Of a stretch of 64,000 bases of DNA, positions 1 to 10,960 are shown in pieces. Each line of letters begins with the position of its first letter. The first letter of the stretch is position 1. The position numbers were made by a program, and so were the translations under genes. The notes beneath the pieces are model-generated. The model was not told the origin of the DNA. It saw only the letters and a program-made list of their open reading frames with translations, and made no database searches. The stretch is from Saposhnikovia divaricata (taxonomy: Eukaryota; Streptophyta; Magnoliopsida; Apiales; Apiaceae): NCBI GenBank assembly GCA_036435485.1, contig CM071600.1, positions 159,786,546 to 159,850,545 on the forward strand, in the 5' to 3' direction.

Positions 1-486
1 CTATTTGTATTTCGAGGATTCAACTCAACTCAAATAAGAATGTAATAGTAAATAGTATATGTACTGTCACAGGGATCTCGAATGAATAATTGTCAAGAGA
101 AAGAAGACAAAGTCAATCCACCGTTTTGAGTTATACTACACTTGAAGAAGTTCATTCAGTTGATCAAGCATCAGTGGAGTAATCAAGACAGTGGGTTCTA
201 TTTATAGTGACAAGAGGTTTCTACAGTGGCAGAATACAAATTATAAATGTTTGAAATAGAGTGAAGAAAAGGGAGACATGAACCACAGTTTTAAAGTCAA
301 TATATGATGAATAGTCATTGCGGTTAGTCACTCATGAACCAGACCGTGCATCGAGTGTCAACATTAAACAGTGGTTATTCGTCATTAACTTCAGTGGTTC
401 AAGCTATCAAGACTGGTAAAAGAGAAAATCATTGTGCAAGCAATAGAATTGTTAAATTCATTAACCACAATGATTTTACTATCAAG

Positions 487-776
487 TGGACAGGCTACGA
501 GGAAAAAGAATTATCATAAAGAAATTCTGAGTGATATATTCTTAATGCTGAAACCCCGGTTAGAATTGTTGTATTTTTTGTTAAGCAAAAAGAGTCCGAT
601 TTCACATCCTCAAGAGACCGTAGCTTGCACCTGGACGGGTTATGAGAAAATAGAATTATCACAAGAAAATGGAAAGTGATATAATCTTGAAGCTGGAATC
701 CCGGTTGGAATTGATATATTTTTTGTTAAGCAAAAGGAGTCCAGTTCCAGACCGTCAGGTAACCGCAGCTTAGGAC
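487..776 (+). repeat. Two-copy tandem repeat, period about 145 bp
   Basis: The segment starting TGGACAGGCTACGAG (487) recurs diverged as TGGACGGGTTATGAG (632). Both copies carry a shared TTTTTTGTTAAGCAAAA block and end in the motif CGNAGCTT. The copies differ at many positions, so the duplication is old. It lies in the non-coding part of the copia-related sequence. Confidence 0.6.
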
Positions 777-1330
777 TTAAAGATTTATTTATATTAATAA
801 ATATTTTATTTAATTAGAAAATTATATTTATAAATATCTAATAATATTAGATATTTATTTTTATAATTTCTGAATTAAATTTATTATTTATTAATTAAAG
901 ATTAGAAGCTGTGCGGGTTAAAGCATTTCTACGGAGCCGCCCATAATAAGGACAAATTAAGCCCCGGTTCATTTTCAATTTGAGCAAGTCACCAGGTTTG
1001 TTTTTGTTGATTTAGCTTTAATCAAGTAAAGTGCAAGTGAATTGCATATTAAAAAAAAAAGGAAACAAAGAAACCAAGTTGCTGTCAATCACATGCAAGC
1101 TATTGTCGGCAAGAATATCTACTCCCTGTAACGCGCGTGCAGAACACGCGCCATGGACAAGCCAGCATAGGCCTTGCTTGTGCTGCACTTCCTATCCTGT
1201 GACTGGTTCTTCAACTGGCAGTTCAACTCAGTTGTTAACAAAACAATTCACCTGGGTTTGATTGTTTATTTATTTCAAACAAGACAATCCCGAGATTGTA
1301 TTGCCGAATGTCTTGGTAACTCAGATTATG

Positions 1331-1648
1331 TCTTGACGATTGTCTTGGTAAATTAAAAGATTGTCTTGATAATAATTATTCTGAACAGCTTTAAAAAAGA
1401 AGAATAAAAATCTGATTTGATTGTCTTGACAGTTCAAATCAGATTGTCTTGATAATGATCAAAAAGAAAAAGCTTCAGACAGAATGATAATTATTGATAA
1501 AGCAAGACAAATATCTCAGAAATTGATTGTCTTGCCGATTGTCTTGGTGGAAGTTAATTGTCTTGCCGATTGTATTGCCTATTGTCTTGGCAGTACAAAT
1601 TTATTGTCTTGGTGGTTCTGATTGTCTTGCCGATTGTCTTGGCAATAC
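1331..1648 (+). repeat. TTGTCTTG repeat array in a putative LTR U3
   Basis: The octamer TTGTCTTG, often as GATTGTCTTG followed by a C/G-rich pair, recurs about a dozen times in roughly 310 bp. Spacing is irregular, with a few close pairs separated by CCGA. The last copy ends about 20 bp before the TATA box. Clustered short repeats at this position resemble U3 enhancer repeats of plant copia elements; that role is inferred. Confidence 0.6.
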
Positions 1649-1663
1649 AAAATGTTAATATCT

Positions 1664-1670
1664 TATAAAA
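1664..1670 (+). promoter_or_regulatory. TATA box of the copia LTR
   Basis: TATAAAA is followed by a purine-rich GAGGCAGAAG leader and lies directly downstream of the TTGTCTTG array. The position fits the U3/R boundary of a plus-oriented LTR. Confidence 0.55.
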
Positions 1671-2140
1671 GAGGCAGAAGCAATCAGACAAAGAGAGAGC
1701 AGCAGACGCAACTTCACATTCTTCACAATTTTCTCTCCGAGCTGAACAAGAGAAAGACCAAGAGAAATAGTTCTGTTCTTCAAATAAATTCCTGTAAATT
1801 ATTTCTGAGCTGTATCATTAAATATGAACCGATAGAAATTGTTTACTGTTAACGTTGGAACTATCTAGCGAGTTTTTACTCCTAGAACTTATCTCTCGAA
1901 TTGCTTTTAGCATTCGATCTTTTTATTACAAATATAGAAAAGTTCATGTCGATTTTTCTATAGAATTTGTAATAATTAGTTGGTCATCAAACCATTGTAA
2001 TTTGTACCCGTGTATCTAGACACACCCCATCAAGTTAATATAAATTTTATATTTAACTTGAATATCGGTATTCGTTTTATTCCGCATCAATTTGTTCTTG
2101 ATTTAATATTTTAAGAAAATATCAAATTCGATTAAACGAC

Positions 2141-2174
2141 ATAGTTTGTATTCAACCCCCCTTCTACAAACTAT
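2141..2174 (+). repeat. Perfect 10-bp stem-loop at the LTR end
   Basis: ATAGTTTGTA (2141-2150) and TACAAACTAT (2165-2174) are exact reverse complements. They enclose a 14-nt C-rich loop (2151-2164), thirteen bases before the LTR terminus. The same loop on different stems occurs at 63115-63147. Confidence 0.85.
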
Positions 2175-2193
2175 TTTGGACCTAACACTAAGA

Positions 2194-2610
2194 GATATGA
2201 CCTTGGAGGAGATGTTGAGGGAGTTGGACGACATTTGTTCCCCGTGGGAGACACCACCCGAGGATGTTCGTGTTGAGACCATTGTTAAAAATCCTGTTGG
2301 TGAGCCACCTCCACCTGATTTATTAACACACCCCTCCACCTTCGATCACATTTTCTTGCAAAAAGACAAACTTCTCGCTGCTGTTATCAATAGTGATTTA
2401 AACCCGGACCAAGAAATCCAATTAATTAATCTGCTTAAACAACATAAAGAAGCCTCACTTTGGTCTATGGAAAACACTAGTGGTTACAATGCTTTTACTC
2501 TGAAAGAATATTTTTGTCTTATTGCAAAAGTCACTAAGGTGTTAGAGCTTCAACGGCATCTTGAGCTCTTCTCGAAAATTCATTCCTTGCTTCCTACCGG
2601 CATCGGCTAA
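2194..2610 (+). pseudogene. Ty3/gypsy pol fragment (region before reverse transcriptase)
   Basis: The translation carries SDLNPDQEIQLINLLKQHKEA, which resembles the linker of Athila/Tat polyproteins that precedes the reverse transcriptase motif 'HK(K)AIGW'. After this block the similarity stops, and a short tail of unrecognised sequence runs to a stop at 2610. No catalytic reverse-transcriptase residues are present, so the fragment is an internally deleted scrap. The open frame begins upstream at 2146 inside the copia LTR; that start is meaningless. Confidence 0.55.
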
Positions 2611-4465
2611 TTCGGTTTTATTCCTTTGCCTCCCCTCGTGAAATTCAGGTATGGGGGAGGATTTGTGTGCGTGTGTGAGTTATTTTCTTTCATAATTTTT
2701 AGAAGTTTTCAGTCTCCGTCATCCCTTATCAGGTATTTCCTCGTTCTCATTTACTCATTTATCTTGCAATTGCATACATTGAGGACAATGCATGATTTAG
2801 GTATGGGGGAGGGTTTTTTTTAGTGTAAATAGTAAAAATTGAAAAATCCAAAAAAATTAAAAAAATGAAAAAAATCACAAAAAGAGTTCTTTTCGTATTC
2901 TAGTTAATTGATTACTAGCTTTTGTTTGAGAAGTGATTTGCTAAAGTTCTTGTTCACACACTTACACTAGCAAGGTGAAACTAGTAGACTTCTTTGAATT
3001 GTGCATGAAATTAGAAGGGCATGATTAGGTGTAAGATGATTTGGTCTTCATGCTTTGAGTATAAGTAGGTGCATTGAGGATACCATTTCTTGAGATTGAT
3101 TATGTTTTACCACACCAAGTGAGATTTTGAGCCTATATGCATATCTTTTGCATTTATATTCTTTTGCTTGAGTGTCCACTTGTCAATTGCATTGCTAGTA
3201 CTTGTTTGAGTTCCTTCTTGAAATACATGACATTAATTGATGATAAAATGATAAAGGCACTTAGGAATAACCTATATTTCCAAATTATCCACACCATTCT
3301 TATATGATCAATTAGTTAACCCTTTGAGCCTAATCATTTTCTTTCGGTGACACACCACATTACTCACCTAAGACCTTTTTCTTGTTTAGCCTTACGTATT
3401 CTTGATCCCATTTTGTTAAAGGCTAGTAGGAACTTGAGGGAGCAATAAGGTGTGTGAAATAGGGTTTACTTTTGTTCATAACTTTTGAGGAAATATTTTT
3501 TGTTACCTTGATAGTCGATTTTCAAAATTAAATCTAAAGGAGGATTATTGTTACATTTATCATTTTCCTTTATAAAAAAATATAGGAAAAAAATAATAAT
3601 AATAATAATAAAATAATAAAAATAATAAAGAAAAAAAATGAAAAAAAATATATATGAGAGCATACTTATGTTTTTTGTAATCCTCCTTCATTCGACTAGT
3701 CAAGTCTTTTTGTTGAAAAATAAAAATAAATTGTGTGGGAAGGAAGTTTGGTGTTGTGCATGATATTCATGGTGACTACTAGCTTTTGACACTTCACCTT
3801 ATCTTGGCCTTTCTTGACATACCTTGTCCCTAGCCCCATTACAACCCTAATAAAGACCTTTTGATTGTCATTATTAATGTAAGTTGTGATTTAAGTTGGG
3901 ATGATACCAAGTGTCAAGCATGCTTTTGATTTTGTTGGAATTGAGTGATACACTTACCCTTGTTCTTGAGTGAATATTCTTTTGTGAGTGAAAGGTGAGG
4001 TATTGCTTATTTGTTTTTTTTCCATAAGAGATCTCAAGTTTTGACTCTGAGGTGTGCCCTTGTAGACTTAGCATGGTTACCAATAATTTTTGCACTTGAC
4101 ATGAACTTATAATCACTCTTGCATGGTTCTTTAAGTAGACTATGTGAATCCTTGCACTTTCCACACCAAGACTTTGCAAATTCATTTTGATTCTTAATTT
4201 GATGTATCATGAGAGGACATGTATGTGTGGTGTGCATTGCCATGTGATCTTTTATATAAGCTAGATGGATTTTGTGGGTACATTCACTATAGGCCCTCAC
4301 GAGACCTCACTCGTCCACTAGGACTACCTAGGGGTTTAAAGGGCTTGTTGCATATGCCAAATGCAACCGTCACACCTACGAAAAGGAGTATAGGACTTTT
4401 TATCTAGATTTTCTTTTTGTTTTTGTTTTACTCGAGGACGAGCAAAAGATAGGTATGGGGGCATT
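2611..4465 (+). other. Non-coding 3' region of the gypsy remnant
   Basis: No gene is visible. The stretch holds purine blocks near 2645 and 2805, A/T-rich low-complexity sequence at 3580-3655 (AAT and A runs), and a polypurine tract GGTATGGGGGCATT at about 4452-4465 immediately before the LTR. Open frames here come from low complexity. Confidence 0.6.
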
Positions 4466-5466
4466 TGATAAGTGCATATTTTTGCATATTTTTATTACCT
4501 ATTTATTTGCTTGAACTCGTATTTTAATAATTTATTTTGTTGCATTTCAGGAAATTCGTAAATAAATAAAGAAATGACAAAATAAATAAATAAAGTGCAA
4601 GGAAGGGAAAAAGAGGAAGAAAAAGGACCAAAAATGAAAGAAGGAAAAGAATTAGGAGCTTGGAGCAAAAGGAATATTTCAAGACAAGTGGAAGGTGGAG
4701 ATCATCCCAACACATTAGAGAAGTGTATGGCCAAGATCTACTCTTCAAAGCTTAAGGGGGAAGGAAACAAATAGATTGCTAGGATTCCACCACCATACAC
4801 CACAAATGTATGGTGGGGATTTACCCAACACCCCCCTTAACCCTAATTCCTATCCTATAGATACCCCCTCACCGCCCTTGTATTTTGTAACTTAGATTTT
4901 AGGGTAGATTTAATTTCTTGTATTTCTTTTCTTAATTTCAAATCTTGTAAACACTCCTATTATAATTAATGCAATTTTTATTTTCTTAATTTCTCGTCTT
5001 GCTCTCTCGTTTATTTTACTTTCGTTTCGTTATTTTCGTAAATCCAAGTAGTGGACAAAGTAGCGAAAGCTAACCACTATGGGTTGAAAGTAACGATTTT
5101 TAATTTCTTGTTCGTAGTTTTAATTCATAATTTTGCCCCTTTAAATTTCCATTTTATTGTGGGCCATTTAATATCAAATTCTCGTTTTAGTGAAAATTTT
5201 ATTTTCGTAGTTAAATTTAATTTTCGTAATTAATTTTCTATTAAAAAAAAAAGAATAACACAAAAAATAGTAGATTTATTTTCAGTAATTATTTTCTGTC
5301 TCTATTTTTTTTTATTTTTTTTGCTTTAATTCGAGACCATTTTCCCCTGTTTGAGTTTTAATTCATACTATCCTGTGTTCTTCACTTCTTTTACAAAACA
5401 AAACCCAGCAACTATTTTTTTTTGTATCTTCTTCTTCGACAAAAACGAAAATCCAACCCCTCTCCC

Positions 5467-5536
<70 letters not shown>

Positions 5537-6880
5537 CTTCTCCTCTCTAACCACGAACAGCGACTGTCCAACCCCCCTACTGATGTCTCTTCATTTCATA
5601 ACACGAAACCCCTAATTTCCCCTTTGTTTTTATTCTAAAAAACTCCCAAAACCCAGCTCATTTTTAAACCCCGAACCAACCCTTTCCTTTCTCCCCTTCC
5701 TGAATTGAGTTTTGTTGAGGTTATGGCTGCGTTTTTCTGCTAGGATTAAATTGAAGTTGAATTCAGGAAATCACTTGTCTCGTTCTTGTTGTTGCTTTGC
5801 TAATTTAGTTACTGTGCATTGGTTCGTTGGCTGTTGATTTTTTTTTATTTTGGAGTTCGTTCGTAATGAGATTTTGTGAGATTTTGTTTTGTGGCTGTGT
5901 AAATCAGAAGTCGAGTTTGTTTTGATGTTGTCGAATTCTGAGTTTTGCCTTGTGTTGTCGAATCCGCTGCTCGTTTCTGTTTTCGTAGAAGTCTCCGAGT
6001 TACTTGTTTGTTTTGCTGCTGCTGTAGTTTGAGTTCTCCTTGTTTTCTTTGAGTTAGTTTTTTTCGAGTTTGTAGAGTATTGATGGCTGCGAATTGCTGT
6101 GTTTAACCTGAGAGTTGTCACTTAGTCGTTCGTTTTTTAATGTCTGGTTTCTTAGTTAGTACCGAGTCTTTTGCTGCGTCCACTGTTCGTTCGTATTGTT
6201 CTTAGAGTTTTTGTTTTGTATGGCGTTTGTTTGTTTTAAAAGAATTCCTGCATAGTTGCTGTCTAAACAAGTCTGTCTTGATTGTGTTTCCGTTGAATGG
6301 TTGAAGTTATTGTTGGGACTTCTTTTCGTTTTAATTTCTGGAGTTCTTTGCTGTCAAATTCCAGTTGTTGTTGTCCTGATTTCTATGGTTAGACTGCAGT
6401 ATTCGAATCCTTCAAGTATTTCTAATTATTTATTTTTGTGGCTAGACATGTCGAATTTTGTAAATAAAATGGTTATTGTGGTTCTGAATTGTAGTACACC
6501 GAATGGGTATGTGAGCTGAGTTCATCTTCTTTGTTTCCTGCTGTCGAATTCATGGGTTGTTTCTTTTGCTGAGATTTTCTTGTGGTTGATTTATTTTTCG
6601 AACATTTTATGTTGAATTTTTGTTAATTTTTTTTTTAAAAATAAAATCAGGTTTTAAAATTTAAAATTCAGTTTTTCGTTTAAAATAGATTTATTGAATT
6701 TTCTTTTAAGATTAAATTAAATTTCTTTTAATTATTAATTGAATAAAACCAAATCTTTCAAAACCCAAACTTGTTCTAGTTCGATTAAATTAAAAATCTA
6801 AGGCTTGCGAAAATAATAAGTCCCTGTGGAACGAATCTAAAATTTTTTACAACGAAACGAATTTTGCGCTTGCGATTCAA
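4466..6880 (+). mobile_element. Ty3/gypsy 3' LTR (right end approximate)
   Basis: The LTR starts TGATAAGTGCATATTTTTGC immediately after a purine tract, the usual PPT/LTR junction. A TATA-like CCTATAGATACC lies at about 4854-4865. The right limit near 6880 (GCGATTCA) is inferred from the phrase GTCCCTGTGGAACGA about 60 bp before it, which is common near Tat/Athila LTR ends. It contains a (CT)n microsatellite. Confidence 0.5.
5472..5528 (+). repeat. (CT)n microsatellite
   Basis: About 28 uninterrupted CT units, continuing into a short CTAT run. It creates a Ser-Leu low-complexity open frame with no coding meaning. It is likely length-polymorphic. Confidence 0.97.
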
Positions 6881-6906
6881 ATGTCTTAATTATTTTTAGC
6901 AAAATA

Positions 6907-8395
6907 GTCAACTAGTACTTTGACCAGAACCCCTAAACAGGGTATCATCAGGGTTTAGTGTTTCGATTTTTTTAAAAATATTTTTTGATGACCCAACCAT
7001 ACGGAGGTCAAGATCCATCCTTTTAAATGTTATTCCCAAAATTTCATAAAAAAATAAATTTATTTGCTTTGGTAATTTAACGGTCAACTAGTACTTTGAC
7101 CTGAACTCCTAAATAAGGTTTCATCAGGGTTTATGTTTCGATTTTTTTCAAAATATTTTTCGATGACCCAACCATACGGAGGTAAAGATCCATCCTTTTA
7201 AATGTTATTTCCAAAACTTCAGAAAAAAAATAAATTTATTTGATTTGGTAATTTAATGGTCAACTAGTACTTTGACTAGAACCCCTAAACAGGGTATCAT
7301 CAGGGTTTAGTGTTTCGATTTTTTTAAAAATATTTTTCGATGACCCAACCATACGGAGGTCAAGATCCATCCTTTTAAATGTTATTCCCAAAATTAGAGA
7401 AAAACAAATTATTCTTGTATAATATTTTAATGGTCAACTGTCAAAGTACTGATTGGTCAAACTAGTACAATTTTGGAATAATATTTTTTCTTATTTTTTT
7501 TCGACGATCCAACCGTGCGAATGATGTTATATACTGATTTGAGTGATGTGTCCAAAAAATTAGAGAAAAGAAATCATTCTTGTACCTGTTTATAATATAA
7601 ATCCGCCAAAAGTACTACTCCCTCTAACTAGTGTCGTACCGATTGAACATGATCTATTTTTTAAAAAATATTTGTCGACAATCCAAGCGTATGGATGATA
7701 TTATATACTGATTTTAGTGATATGTAAAAAAAAATTAGAGAAAAACAAATCATTCTTGTATGATATTTTAATGGTCAACTGTCAAAGTACTGCTTGGTCC
7801 AACTAGTATAATTTTGGAATAATATTTTTTCTTATTTTTTCTCGACGATCCAACCGTGCGGATGATGTTATATACTGATTTGAGTGATGTGTCCAAAAAA
7901 TTAGAGAAAAGAAATCATTCTTGTACGTGTTTATAATATAAATCCGCCAAAAGTACTACTCCCCCTAACTAGTGTCGTACCGATTGAACATGATCTATTT
8001 TTTAAAAATATTTTTCGACAATCCAAGCGTACGGATGATTTTATATACTGATTTTAGTGATGTATAAAAAAAATTAGAGAAAAACAAATCATTCTTGTAT
8101 GATATTTTAATGGTCAACTGTCAACGTACTGCTTGGTCAAACTAGTATAATTTTGGAATAATATTTTTTCTTTTTTTTCGACGATCCAACCGTGCGGATG
8201 ATGTTATATACTGATTTGAGTGATGTGTCCAAAAAATTAGAGAAAAGAAATCATTCTTGTACGTGTTTATAATATAAATCCGCCAAAAGTACTACTCCCT
8301 CTAACTAGTGTCGTACCGAATAAACATGATCTATTTTCAAAAAAAAATATTTTTCGACAATCCAAGCGTACGGATGATGTTATATACTGATTTAA
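6907..8395. repeat. Satellite-like tandem array, nine monomers of about 171 bp
   Basis: A core related to CGAYGAYCCAACCRTRCGGA recurs at 6986, 7161, 7338, 7502, 7676, 7843, 8016, 8179 and 8355, with spacings of 163-177 bp. The first three monomers are one subtype (period 174-176, each with GTCAACTAGTACTTTGAC). The next six alternate two subtypes (CGACGATCCAACCGTGCGG and CGACAATCCAAGCGTACGG), giving a 340-bp dimer repeat seen at 7433, 7774 and 8113. Monomer length is in the nucleosomal/satellite range. The family is not recognised by name. Confidence 0.85.
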
Positions 8396-9503
8396 CATGA
8401 TCTATTTTTTTGATTATTTTTTTCCAACACTAAAATTAGTGCATACATATATGCAAAATTTAAAATAGAATACTTGAAATCAAATAAATACTTAATAAAA
8501 TTAAAATAAAATTAGAATTTTTACTAAAATATTTATAAAATTAAAAAATGAAATGGAATAGCACATTGAAAAACTTAGAGGCGCATAAATTTCCCCCTAA
8601 ACCAAAAATTTCAACATTTCATTTTCCCCAAATTTCGTTCCCTCCTTGTATAATTTTCTTTCCCCCCTCTTCCAAATTTCATTTCCCCTCCCGGTTCTCA
8701 TCCACACAAAATCCACAAATTGAAAACACAAACACCCATACATAAACCCACAAACAGAGACCCTAGTTCATCAGCTCACCATTCTCAAACAATAATCCGA
8801 CTCCATACTCAAACATAAACCCACCAACCCACAAACCCTAGTTCGATTTTTTCATCAATTTAAACCCAAACTTGGATTCACGGCTAGAAATAACATCTCA
8901 AAACCTTTCTTTGATCTCTGAACCCATTGTTTAATTCATTTCGTAAGTCAATCTAGTATTTTTTCAGTTATTATGTTTGACGTTTCAATTTTGAGTTTTA
9001 AATTTTTAGTAAAGTTTAACTTGTATCTTTTGTGTTCTATTTTAATTGATTTTTAATTTTTATATGGGAGAGTATTTGTTTGAGTCAGTAATTGAGCATT
9101 TGGAGTGATGTTTGGTTAGGGTAATATGTTTAATTTTGGGTTATGGTCTCCCCTGAGTTTTGTTTTGCTGTTTTCTTGTGCTGAAATTCGTGTCTGAGCT
9201 TTGTTTGTAAATCGCAGGCTGAGTTTATTTCCATTTTCGTTTTGTGTTAAGATTTTGTCTGAGTCCGAATTTTATTTTTCTGTCTTTGCTGAGTTAAATT
9301 TTGCAAACTGTGTATTGTTTGCAGACTGGCTGGGTCACTATCTTTGCGAGGTTTGTAGATATCGTTCCAAAGACTGGTGAGTGTGCTTCTCGGTTAAGCA
9401 ACCTGAGCATCTTATTGTACTGTTGTGTTATTCTTCATTGTTGGTAATGTTGTTTTGTAGTTTGTCTCTGAATTAGCAAGGAAAAGAGGTATCTTGAGAT
9501 GAG
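8396..9503 (+). other. AT-rich flank and possible 5' region of a gene-like segment
   Basis: 8396-8545 is AT-rich without features. 8700-8940 is C/A-rich with repeated AACCCTAG motifs, typical of plant 5' UTR sequence, followed by T-rich intron-like sequence after TTTCGTAAGTC (about 8939). A short exon-like block at 9325-9375 reads QTGWVTIFARFVDIVPKT in one frame between AG and GTGAGT. No start codon could be assigned. Confidence 0.35.
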
Positions 9504-10135
9504 AAGAAGTGCAAATATCTATGCGATGTGAGATATGATACTCCTCAGCACCCTATTTTCAGCTCATTGCAGACGGTGCATAAGGATGACTATCATAAAC
9601 CTACATTTGCAGTAAGATCAGTGCCCTTATTTGTCCATGTCAACCTTTCCTTACCATGTTTAGTGTACTGAATTACTAATAAACGTTCTACTACGATCTT
9701 GTAATATCTGTTCATTATCTGGTGATTTGTGAATTCGCAGGTGGGGGTATTGACTAAAACCTTCTTGTAGGGGTATTGACTATGTAAGCTTTCATGGCCA
9801 TCTGATAGAATTATAGTTCAAGTTCTCAATGATTCAAAAGAATTATGTAAGTGGCTAAATTCTTTGCTGTAGTTGTTAATTCTTTTGTGAACTATGTAGT
9901 TTTCCTTCGAATATTGACTTGGCCTTCACAAATTTGCTCTTCTCTAGTATCTTTCTGCAACAGATCTTCACCTAGCTGCAAAGCCATTTCTATTGTAGCT
10001 TGAAGTGCAGCAACCCATAAACAACCACATCAAGCACTAACACCACGAACTGTCCAAGTATCTCAGCCTCCTGTCACTGAAATTAAAGAAAATAGAGCTA
10101 GAAAAGTAGGTAAAGAAATTGAGATCTCATTCTAA
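9504..10135 (+). pseudogene. Exon-like segments of an unrecognised gene, probable CACTA cargo
   Basis: Two blocks look like real exons. The block 9504-9611 translates without stops as KKCKYLCDVRYDTPQHPIF and onward for 36 residues, and is followed by a GTAAGA donor. The last block runs from after an AG acceptor at about 10009 to a TAA at 10133-10135 and encodes about 41 residues ending GKEIEISF. A T-rich 3' UTR-like stretch follows to about 10280. I do not recognise the protein. Because a CACTA terminus lies 825 bp downstream on the same side, this may be host gene sequence captured by that transposon, or the element's own gene. No complete reading frame could be built. Confidence 0.4.
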
Positions 10136-10299
10136 CATTGTAATTTAGACGATGGTAATGGTACTTTGTTGGGAATTGGTACCGGTAGTAGTTTTGTTGT
10201 GATGAATATTGATTGGTATGTAGTTGTTGTTATGAATGTTTGTACTGTATAAACTCTAAATTTTGTTATAAATAAAAGAGGTGTTTCATTTATCATTAG

Positions 10300-10960
10300 C
10301 CAATGTTATCATCTTTTAGAAACACTTGTGAAAAATATCATCAGACAATGGACATGTTTCAAGAAACCATTGTCTTAACTATGCACATTCATCACATAAA
10401 AAGAAAAAACCATTGTCTGACTACAAGAAACACAAATAAAAACCGTTGTTTAAAGAGAACACATACAACACATAAAAAGAAAAACATTGTATTTATACAA
10501 TAAACACAAGCATTTGGAAGGAATAAACCGTTGTGTGTTGGAGTTCTAATAACACTTTAAGATAAGCAAAGCTTTGTATGTATAGAACTTCAACAACAGT
10601 TTCCTTCATAGAAAACAATTCATGCAATGCATTTGTTTCTAAAAACCATTGTGTCACGCACGATAGAACAACAGTTTTTATTTCAAAAACCATTGTCTTT
10701 TGACTGAACAACAACAATCATAGTTTTGAAAACACTTGTCTGAAATGATTTCAGACGAGCTTTTTTTAAGCGATTGTTGTTGTTTCTAGGTATCAGACAA
10801 CATATTCCAGAACAAGGTATGTTGTCTTGTACACGATCAGATAACGATTTGTGTGCTGTTGTCTGATCTAGATATCAGACGGCATCTCAATAGACGACGG
10901 GAAAAGGGGTCATCAGACAACGGGCAAAAATAGTTGTCTCATCCAGTTTTTCTTTTAGTG
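10300..10960 (-). mobile_element. CACTA (En/Spm-type) terminus with subterminal repeats
   Basis: The stretch ends TTTTTCTTTTAGTG at 10960; its reverse complement CACTAAAAGAAAAA matches the CACTA terminal motif. The preceding 650 bp are dense in short motifs in both orientations: ACCATTGTCTGA, CAGACAATGG, AAACCGTTGT, TTGTCTGAT and CAGACAAC. Such subterminal repeats are the transposase-binding regions of CACTA elements. Downstream DNA resumes in a gypsy RNase H frame, so the transposon inserted into that element; ATC at 10961-10963 could be one copy of the 3-bp target duplication. No left terminus was found. Confidence 0.65.

Larger units (their letters stand above)
1..2187 (+). mobile_element. 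Ty1/copia LTR, 3' part (5' end not located)
   Basis: The right end reads GGACCTAACA at 2178-2187, the inverted-terminal type ending of many plant copia LTRs. It is preceded by the C-rich TTCAACCCCCC motif. A TATA box at 1664-1670 with a repeat array just upstream gives plus-strand orientation (U3, then R and U5). No primer-binding site follows 2187; gypsy-derived sequence follows directly. It is therefore either a solo LTR or a truncated copy. The left boundary could lie before position 1, or near 1234 where TGTTAAC occurs; I could not decide. The right boundary is well supported and the total extent is not. Confidence 0.55.
2188..6880 (+). mobile_element. Ty3/gypsy remnant: pol scrap, 3' region and long 3' LTR
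   Basis: A pol fragment (2194-2610) is followed by non-coding sequence with repeated ATGGGGGAGG-type purine blocks (2640-2660 and 2800-2815) and the phrase CATTGAGGACAATGCATGA, both common near the 3' end of plant Athila/Tat-type elements. A further purine tract at 4451-4463 precedes an LTR start at 4466. Most of pol and all of gag are absent. The left side abuts the copia LTR, which probably inserted into this element. Family assignment rests on these motifs only. Confidence 0.6.

Noticed and set aside
1234..2187. Exact copia LTR from TGTTAAC at 1234 with target duplication CTCAG/CTAAG
   Set aside because: The flanking pentamers differ at one base and the start does not mirror the CCTAACA end, so the left boundary was left open.
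5351..5638. Open frame with a long Ser-Leu run
   Set aside because: Produced by the (CT)n microsatellite within an LTR.
8428..8441. CACTAAAATTAGTG as a candidate left end of the CACTA element
   Set aside because: Only the first eight bases match the right terminus, no subterminal repeats follow, and the preceding three bases do not match the presumed target duplication.
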